Shown here piece after piece: positions 5,311 to 10,250 of a stretch of DNA of 10,250 bases. Position 1 is the first letter of the stretch, and the number at the start of each line of letters is the position of its first letter. A model generated the notes under the pieces. That model was not told the DNA's origin and ran no database searches. It saw only the letters and a program-made list of their open reading frames with translations. Location: positions 1-10,250 of the forward strand of contig JAITHX010000140.1 of the NCBI GenBank assembly GCA_031279735.1. The letters are read 5' to 3'. This DNA comes from Prevotellaceae bacterium (GTDB lineage: Bacteria; Bacteroidota; Bacteroidia; Bacteroidales; UBA932). A program made the translations under genes and the position numbers.

Positions 5311-7542
5311 ATGAAATCGCCGATACGAACCGAAGAGGAAAAACGCAGAATAAAAAAACAACTCAGCGAGCTGATAGCCGACATGAATTGTTCCGAAGAA
5401 GGCAAGAATTTGATACGAAAAGCCTTCGAGTTTGCCAATAACGCTCACAACGGCGTCAGGCGCAAATCGGGCGAACTCTATATCTTTCACCCTCTCGCCG
5501 TGGCAAGCATAGTGGTTAAAATTATGGAACTCGACGAAAACGCGGTTTGCGCAGCTCTGCTTCACGACGTGGTGGAGGACACTAACAGTACGGTGAGCGA
5601 CATCCGTTTCAGTTTCAATTCCAAAATAGCCGACTTGGTCGAAAATCTCACCAAAATCTCCGTGATGGTCGATAGGACAGGATCGAAACAGGCGGAAAAC
5701 TTCAAGAAAATACTGCTGACCCTCTCGACCGACGAAACTACCATACTGATTAAAATAGCCGATCGCCTGCACAACATGCGAACCCTCGATTCGATGACCG
5801 AACGCAAACAGTTCAAAATCGCAAGCGAAACCTTTTTCCTCTATGCCCCGCTCGCCGAACGCCTCGGATTCTACGAAATAAAGTCGGAACTCGAAGACCT
5901 CAGCCTCAAATACCGCGAACCGGCAGCTTACGAGGACATCAAGAAAAAAATAGAACAGAAGGAACTCGAGGACGAATCGTTCATCAAAACCTTCGTCGAA
6001 CCCATAGAACTGAAACTCAGAGAAGCCGAAATAGAGTATCACGTCGACAGCCGCTTCAAGTCCGTATATTCCATCTGGAACAAAATACAGAACAAACACA
6101 TACCCTTCGAGGAAATCTACGACCTGTTCGCCATTCGCATAGTGTTCACTCCAAAGAAAGGACTCCCCGAACGCACCCAATGCTGGTTTATCTACTCCAT
6201 GATAACGGAAATATACCGCCCGAAACTCGACCGCCTCCGCGACTGGGTCGGAACGCCCAAAGCCAACGGCTACGAAGCGTTGCACTGCACCGTGATGGGA
6301 ACGGGAGGAATATGGGTCGAAGTTCAGATACGCACCGAACGAATGAACGAAATAGCCGAAAAAGGCATCGCCGCGCATCGCAAATACAAGAAGGACGCAA
6401 ACGTGAAGGACGATTTCGACAACTGGATGCAGCAGGTTCGCGAAAGCTTGGCCAACGCCGAAGAAAACGCCGAAGAATTTGTTGACAGATTCAAAAACAA
6501 TCTGCTGTATTCCGAAATATATGTCTTCACCCCCAAAGGCGAACAGTTCATGCTGCCCAAAGGCTCCACCGCGCTCGATTTCGCCTACGCCGTGCACTCG
6601 GAAGTGGGACATCATGCCGCCGCCGCAAAAGTCAACAGCGCCTTCCGCCCGCTTAGCTACGTGCTGAAATCCGCCGACCAAGTGGAAATCATCACCGTAA
6701 AAACTCAAAAACCCAAAAAGGAATGGCTCGAATACGCCTTCACCCCTAAAGCCAAAAGCCTCATCAAGTCCACCCTCCGCTCCGACATCAAAGACCACGG
6801 CAAAAAAGGCAAAAGCCTCATCGACCTTAAACTCGAAGAACTCGGCATCCAGCCCAGCACGCGAACATACAACAAACTCGCCGCCGCATACGGCCAGCAC
6901 AACACCGAAGAACTCTTCAGCAACGTGGGCGCGGGACTGCTCGAACTCGAAAACTTCAATAAGATACTCAGAGAAAACACCCCGACCAAGATAGTCAGAT
7001 ACCTCGGCATAGGTCTCAGAAAAAAGAAAAAGACATCCGACAAAACAAACGAACAGTCGTCGGGCAAGATAAACCCGCAGCAGACATACATCCTCGCCGA
7101 AGACAACAAACTGTCGTACGAAATAGCCGAATGTTGCAAACCCATTCCGGGCGACGAAATAATCACCTTTCTCGACGAAAACAACGATGCTTCGGTCGTA
7201 GTACACAAAAAGATATGCATAGTCGCCACGCAGCTCGCCGCAAAACACGGCGACAGAATCGTGGATGCGCAGTGGAACGTTCACAAAATCCTCTCTTTCC
7301 TCGCCGTGCTCGAAATGAGAGGCATAGACCGCATCGGAATCCTCAAGGAACTCACCGACATCGTCGCCACCCAGCTCAATGTCAACACGCGCAAACTCAA
7401 CATCGAAAGCCACGACGGAATATTCGAAGGATATATGGAACTCTACGTCCACGACCTCGACGACCTGAACATACTGATAGAAAAAGTACAAACCATCAGA
7501 GGAATGTACCACGTGCAGCGATCCGAAAAATCGGAAATATAG
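5311..7542 (+). CDS. rel: Bifunctional (p)ppGpp synthetase/hydrolase, RelA/SpoT family
   Basis: This long RSH enzyme makes and degrades the alarmone (p)ppGpp on or near the ribosome. The 743-residue length is normal. The HD hydrolase domain keeps the metal ligands His60, His85-Asp86, Glu89-Asp90 and Asp151 with Asn155. The synthetase domain keeps Arg248/Lys250, Asp271 in YDLFAIRI, the G-loop Tyr321 in NGYEALH and Glu337 in VEVQIRT. The charge-loop that distinguishes bifunctional from synthetase-only enzymes reads RLRD (308-311), close to the bifunctional RxKD. A TGS domain (about 403-464), a Cys-Cys zinc-finger-type region (CCKPIPGD at 608-615, VHKKIC ending at Cys636) and a C-terminal ACT domain (about 664-738) complete it. 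Both activities are therefore predicted. Many Bacteroidetes carry two RSH genes, so calling this relA or spoT specifically is not possible from the sequence. Confidence 0.95.
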   Translation: MKSPIRTEEEKRRIKKQLSELIADMNCSEEGKNLIRKAFEFANNAHNGVRRKSGELYIFHPLAVASIVVKIMELDENAVCAALLHDVVEDTNSTVSDIRFSFNSKIADLVENLTKISVMVDRTGSKQAENFKKILLTLSTDETTILIKIADRLHNMRTLDSMTERKQFKIASETFFLYAPLAERLGFYEIKSELEDLSLKYREPAAYEDIKKKIEQKELEDESFIKTFVEPIELKLREAEIEYHVDSRFKSVYSIWNKIQNKHIPFEEIYDLFAIRIVFTPKKGLPERTQCWFIYSMITEIYRPKLDRLRDWVGTPKANGYEALHCTVMGTGGIWVEVQIRTERMNEIAEKGIAAHRKYKKDANVKDDFDNWMQQVRESLANAEENAEEFVDRFKNNLLYSEIYVFTPKGEQFMLPKGSTALDFAYAVHSEVGHHAAAAKVNSAFRPLSYVLKSADQVEIITVKTQKPKKEWLEYAFTPKAKSLIKSTLRSDIKDHGKKGKSLIDLKLEELGIQPSTRTYNKLAAAYGQHNTEELFSNVGAGLLELENFNKILRENTPTKIVRYLGIGLRKKKKTSDKTNEQSSGKINPQQTYILAEDNKLSYEIAECCKPIPGDEIITFLDENNDASVVVHKKICIVATQLAAKHGDRIVDAQWNVHKILSFLAVLEMRGIDRIGILKELTDIVATQLNVNTRKLNIESHDGIFEGYMELYVHDLDDLNILIEKVQTIRGMYHVQRSEKSEI

Positions 7543-7549
7543 TATGATT

Positions 7550-7571
7550 CAACCGTATAACAACCGTATAA
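7550..7571 (+). repeat. Tandem 11-bp duplication at the mutS2 start
   Basis: CAACCGTATAA occurs twice without a gap, and its last A is the first base of the preferred mutS2 ATG. The duplication explains why an extra in-frame ATG at 7544 exists: the nine additional residues it would encode come largely from the repeat and do not resemble MutS2 N-termini. Confidence 0.85.
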
Positions 7572-10051
7572 TGACATACCCCGACACTCTGGAACAAAAA
7601 TTAGGATTCGACAAAATCAGACTGCAAGTAAAATCGCGGTGCATCACGCAAGCCGCCAAACACAAAGCGGAATCGGCTCCCTTTCTTCGCGACAAAGCCG
7701 ACATAGCGCAACAGCTCTCGCGCACAGCCGAAATGAAGACCATACATATTATGGAAAGCTCGTTTCCCGACGGAGGATACGTGGACATCGACAAATTCGC
7801 GGGCAAAATCAGAACGGCGGGCAACTATCTCGACCCGCACGAACTGCTTGATCTGAAAACCGCACTCGTCACTGTGGGCGACATTGCCGGCTTCCTTGCG
7901 CGCAAGGAAAACTATCCCGCGCTGAAAGCCTTGATGTCGCCCCTTGCGCCCATGCCGGAAATCGTCGCGGAAATAGACAGAATCATCGACCGTTTCGGAG
8001 CGGTGAAGGACAGCGCCTCGCCGCAGCTTGCCGAAATCCGGCGCGAAACGACGCTCAAGCGAGCCGCCGCGAACCGCCGCATACAATCCCTGCTCAAAGC
8101 CGCTCAGACCGAAGGCATAGCAGATGCCGACGCCGCAGTTACAATCCGCGACGGACGAACGCTGATACCCGTGCCGGCGGCGAACAAACGCAAAATCAAG
8201 GGAGCGGTAGTCGGCGAATCGGCAACCGGCAAAACCGTATTCATCGAACCGCTCGAAATAGTGGAAATCAACAACCTCATCCGTGAACTCGAATTCGCCG
8301 AACAGCGCGAAATCATCAAAATACTCGTCGCCGTCACCGACATACTGCGTCCGCGTCACGACGAAATACGACTCGCCGGCGACCTGCTCGCCGAAATCGA
8401 CTTCATCGCGGCGAAAGCCCGGCACGCCGTTGAAATAGAAGCCGGAATGCCCCTGCTGTGCGACGAGCCGCGAATCGGACTCCTCCGCGCCCGACACCCC
8501 CTGCTCATGCAAGTAGCCGCAAAAGAAAAAAAGGAAGTCGTGCCGCTCGACCTCAGCCTCACGCGCGACAAAAGAATCCTGCTCGTGTCGGGACCCAATG
8601 CCGGAGGAAAATCCGTGTGCATCAAAACCGTCGGACTGTTGCAGTACATGCTGCAGTGCGGCTTCCTCGTCCCCGCCTCCGAAATATCCGAAATGGGAAT
8701 ATTCGACAAAATCTTCATCGACATAGGCGACGAACAGTCGATAGAAAACGACCTCAGCACATACAGCTCGCATCTGGTCAACATGAAATTCTTTATGAAG
8801 AACGCCGACGAACGCACTCTCGCGCTGATAGACGAGTTCGGTTCGGGCACAGAACCGGCAGTAGGCGGCGCCATTGCCGAAGCCGTACTCGCCGACCTGC
8901 TGAAAAAACAAGCCTTCGGACTGATAACCACTCACTATGCCAACCTGAAAATCTTTGCCTCCGCCAACGAAGGCATAATCAACGGAGCCATGCTGTTCGA
9001 CACCCGCCTCATTCGTCCGCTCTTCAAACTCGAAACGGGAATCCCCGGCAGCTCCTTCGCATTCGAAATAGCGCGAAACGCCGGAATACCCGAACATATA
9101 ATCAAGGAAGCCCGAAACAAACTCGGCGACAAACACGCGGACATGGAAAAAAGTCTTCGGGAAATCGCCGGTCACAAACGATATATCGAAGAAAAAAAAG
9201 ACCGCATCAGAAAAACCGACAAACATCTCGACCAGCTGTCCGACACATACGAAAAAGAACTGCTCGAACTCCGCGAAGCTCGCAAGAAAATCGTCGCCGA
9301 AGCCAAAAACGAAGCCCGCAGGATTCTCGCAACCGTCAACCGCGAAATCGAAAACACAATCCGCACCATCAAGGAATCTCAAGCCGAAAAGGAACAAACG
9401 AAACTCGCAAGGAGCAATATCGACAAACTCAAAGCCGAAATAGACCAGACCGGCGACGAACCCGACAAAATAGAACTCGAAATGGAAAAAGTCAGAAAAC
9501 GTCGCGAACGCAAACAGAACCGCTCCCGAAAACAACATCCCGAAACCGCGTCGCCCGTCGCTACCCCCGCTCCTCCCGCCGAAACGCTCCCCCCGATGCC
9601 GGGCGACAAGGTGCGAATCAAAGGACAGAACGCCACAGGCGAAGTGCTCTCGGCCGGAGCGAACAACATAGCCGTAGCCGTCGGACACATGATATTCAAC
9701 CTCACGCCCGACAAAGTGGAACGCATCTCCCGAAGCGAATACAAGCAAATAGCGCGCAACAACGCCTACACACCCTCGCACACCGCAGATTTCTCGGTAA
9801 AACGTCTTAACTTCAAACCCATGATCGATGTGCGCGGACAAAGAACAACGGACGCGCTGGAAACAGTCGTCGCATTCATCGACGAAGCAATAGTGCTCGA
9901 AATGAACGAAGTCAGAATCCTCCACGGAAAGGGCAACGGCATCCTGAAAGAAGAAATAAGACTATACCTCAAAACACTAGGCAACCTGCTGCGCTTCGCC
10001 GACGAATCGGAAGAGGCGGGAGGCGCAGGCATAACGGTAGTGCGATTTTAA
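7571..10051 (+). CDS. mutS2: MutS2: MutS-type ATPase with Smr nuclease domain
   Basis: MutS2 proteins bind branched DNA and, in Bacillus, collided ribosomes; they are not mismatch-repair enzymes. The 826-residue length fits the family. After the N-terminal core and clamp helices come the ATPase motifs: Walker A GPNAGGKSV (341-349), the signature STYSSHL, Walker B LIDEFGSGTEP with Asp421-Glu422, and the His loop TTHYANLK (His455). A long, highly charged coiled coil follows (about 490-640), then a KOW-like small barrel beginning PGDKVRI (about 676-722), and a C-terminal Smr domain with DVRG (753-756) and HGKGNG (785-790). All key residues are present. ATG 7571 is preferred over ATG 7544 because MTYPDTLEQKLGFD matches the usual MutS2 beginning. 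The gap to rel is 28 bp with no promoter seen, so the two are probably co-transcribed and end at the terminator at 10175. Confidence 0.95.
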   Translation: MTYPDTLEQKLGFDKIRLQVKSRCITQAAKHKAESAPFLRDKADIAQQLSRTAEMKTIHIMESSFPDGGYVDIDKFAGKIRTAGNYLDPHELLDLKTALVTVGDIAGFLARKENYPALKALMSPLAPMPEIVAEIDRIIDRFGAVKDSASPQLAEIRRETTLKRAAANRRIQSLLKAAQTEGIADADAAVTIRDGRTLIPVPAANKRKIKGAVVGESATGKTVFIEPLEIVEINNLIRELEFAEQREIIKILVAVTDILRPRHDEIRLAGDLLAEIDFIAAKARHAVEIEAGMPLLCDEPRIGLLRARHPLLMQVAAKEKKEVVPLDLSLTRDKRILLVSGPNAGGKSVCIKTVGLLQYMLQCGFLVPASEISEMGIFDKIFIDIGDEQSIENDLSTYSSHLVNMKFFMKNADERTLALIDEFGSGTEPAVGGAIAEAVLADLLKKQAFGLITTHYANLKIFASANEGIINGAMLFDTRLIRPLFKLETGIPGSSFAFEIARNAGIPEHIIKEARNKLGDKHADMEKSLREIAGHKRYIEEKKDRIRKTDKHLDQLSDTYEKELLELREARKKIVAEAKNEARRILATVNREIENTIRTIKESQAEKEQTKLARSNIDKLKAEIDQTGDEPDKIELEMEKVRKRRERKQNRSRKQHPETASPVATPAPPAETLPPMPGDKVRIKGQNATGEVLSAGANNIAVAVGHMIFNLTPDKVERISRSEYKQIARNNAYTPSHTADFSVKRLNFKPMIDVRGQRTTDALETVVAFIDEAIVLEMNEVRILHGKGNGILKEEIRLYLKTLGNLLRFADESEEAGGAGITVVRF

Positions 10052-10110
10052 TTATGAATTATGAATTATGAATTATGAATTGCCTGACGGAAATGGGGAG
10101 AATTAAGGGA
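10050..10110 (+). repeat. Heptamer array (AATTATG)x4 with conserved tail
   Basis: Four perfect AATTATG units (10050-10077) begin inside the mutS2 stop codon and run into AATTGCCTGACGG. The tail (GCCTG, CGGA, GGGGAGAA) resembles the sequence that follows the heptamer runs left of the S41 gene on the minus strand (about 21 of 29 positions match between 10079-10107 and the minus strand from 546 down to 518). This suggests a dispersed composite repeat rather than a simple microsatellite. Confidence 0.7.
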
Positions 10111-10174
10111 TGCAGTTCGGTTTTTTTTAGACGGTTCTACTGGGAATTGTGTGGAAAAAGTTTGCGTGTTTTTT

Positions 10175-10194
10175 CACCGCGTTGCGGTGTTTTT
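10175..10194 (+). terminator. Intrinsic terminator downstream of mutS2
   Basis: A perfect 6-bp GC-rich stem, CACCGC/GCGGTG, with a GTT loop (10175-10189) is followed directly by five T residues. It lies about 125 bp after the mutS2 stop and would end the rel-mutS2 transcript. An outer pair TTGCGT (10162-10167) and ACGCAA (10198-10203) is also complementary around it. There is no comparable A-run for termination on the minus strand. Confidence 0.8.
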
Positions 10195-10201
10195 GTAACG
10201 C

Positions 10202-10250
10202 AAGGGGCGCAAGGGCTTCGCAAAGGGCGCAAGGGCTTCGCGTCCTTTGC
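10202..10250. repeat. GC-rich 20-bp tandem repeat with hairpin potential at the window edge
   Basis: Two 20-bp copies (10202-10221 and 10222-10241) differ at one base and share GGGCGCAAGGGCTTCGC. The last 31 bases also form an inverted repeat, GCAAAGGGCG (10220-10229) against CGTCCTTTGC (10241-10250), with one G-T pair. The array may continue beyond the window. It has no coding appearance; a dispersed intergenic repeat is the likeliest reading. Confidence 0.75.

Noticed and set aside
5272..7512. 746-codon open frame on the minus strand across rel
   Set aside because: It is codon-aligned with rel and exists because rel lacks TTA, CTA and TCA codons; the product is low-complexity in Phe/Val/Glu and matches no family.
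7601..9925. 774-codon open frame on the minus strand across mutS2
   Set aside because: Same cause as over rel; mutS2 on the plus strand has every family motif intact.
10121..10128. Eight-T run after mutS2 as a first terminator
   Set aside because: No GC-rich stem precedes it.

Overview
The window looks like a chromosomal segment of a Bacteroidota species, probably Bacteroidales. The support is threefold. Two or three promoters match the Bacteroidetes sigma-ABfr pattern (TTTG or TTG near -33, TAnnTTTG at -7). Purine-rich Shine-Dalgarno sequences are absent and start codons follow A/T-rich leaders. The proteins read as Bacteroidetes-type PBP1A, Rel/SpoT and MutS2. Base composition is near 50% G+C in genes and much lower in the left intergenic region.

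Layout. Positions 1-572 hold no convincing gene but are dense in repeats: a 64-bp near-perfect palindrome (127-190), two DnaA-box-like 9-mers flanking an AT-rich stretch (199-281), and three runs of a TTAATTG-type heptamer. Two of these runs form a perfect 40-bp inverted repeat (394-510). An S41-family protease gene on the minus strand (573-1919) stops five residues after its predicted catalytic serine, exactly where the third heptamer run begins, so it is probably 3'-truncated. A divergent promoter region (about 1925-2050) separates it from the plus-strand genes.

The plus strand carries a bifunctional class A penicillin-binding protein (2050-4383). A small lipoprotein with YD-like repeats overlaps its end (4364-5266). 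A full-length Rel/SpoT (p)ppGpp enzyme with its own promoter follows (5311-7542), then a full-length MutS2 (7571-10051) 28 bp further on. After mutS2 come a second heptamer array that begins at the stop codon, a clean intrinsic terminator (10175-10194) and a GC-rich tandem repeat at the right edge.

Functionally, pbp1A and the lipoprotein gene form a cell-envelope pair that may be translationally coupled. rel and mutS2 probably form a second unit; both proteins are known in other bacteria to act on stalled or stressed ribosomes. The four housekeeping genes look ordinary. What stands out is the repeat family: heptamer runs followed by a related tail (GCCT..CGGA...GGGGAG) occur on both sides of the gene block, abut two stop codons, and coincide with the truncation of the protease gene.
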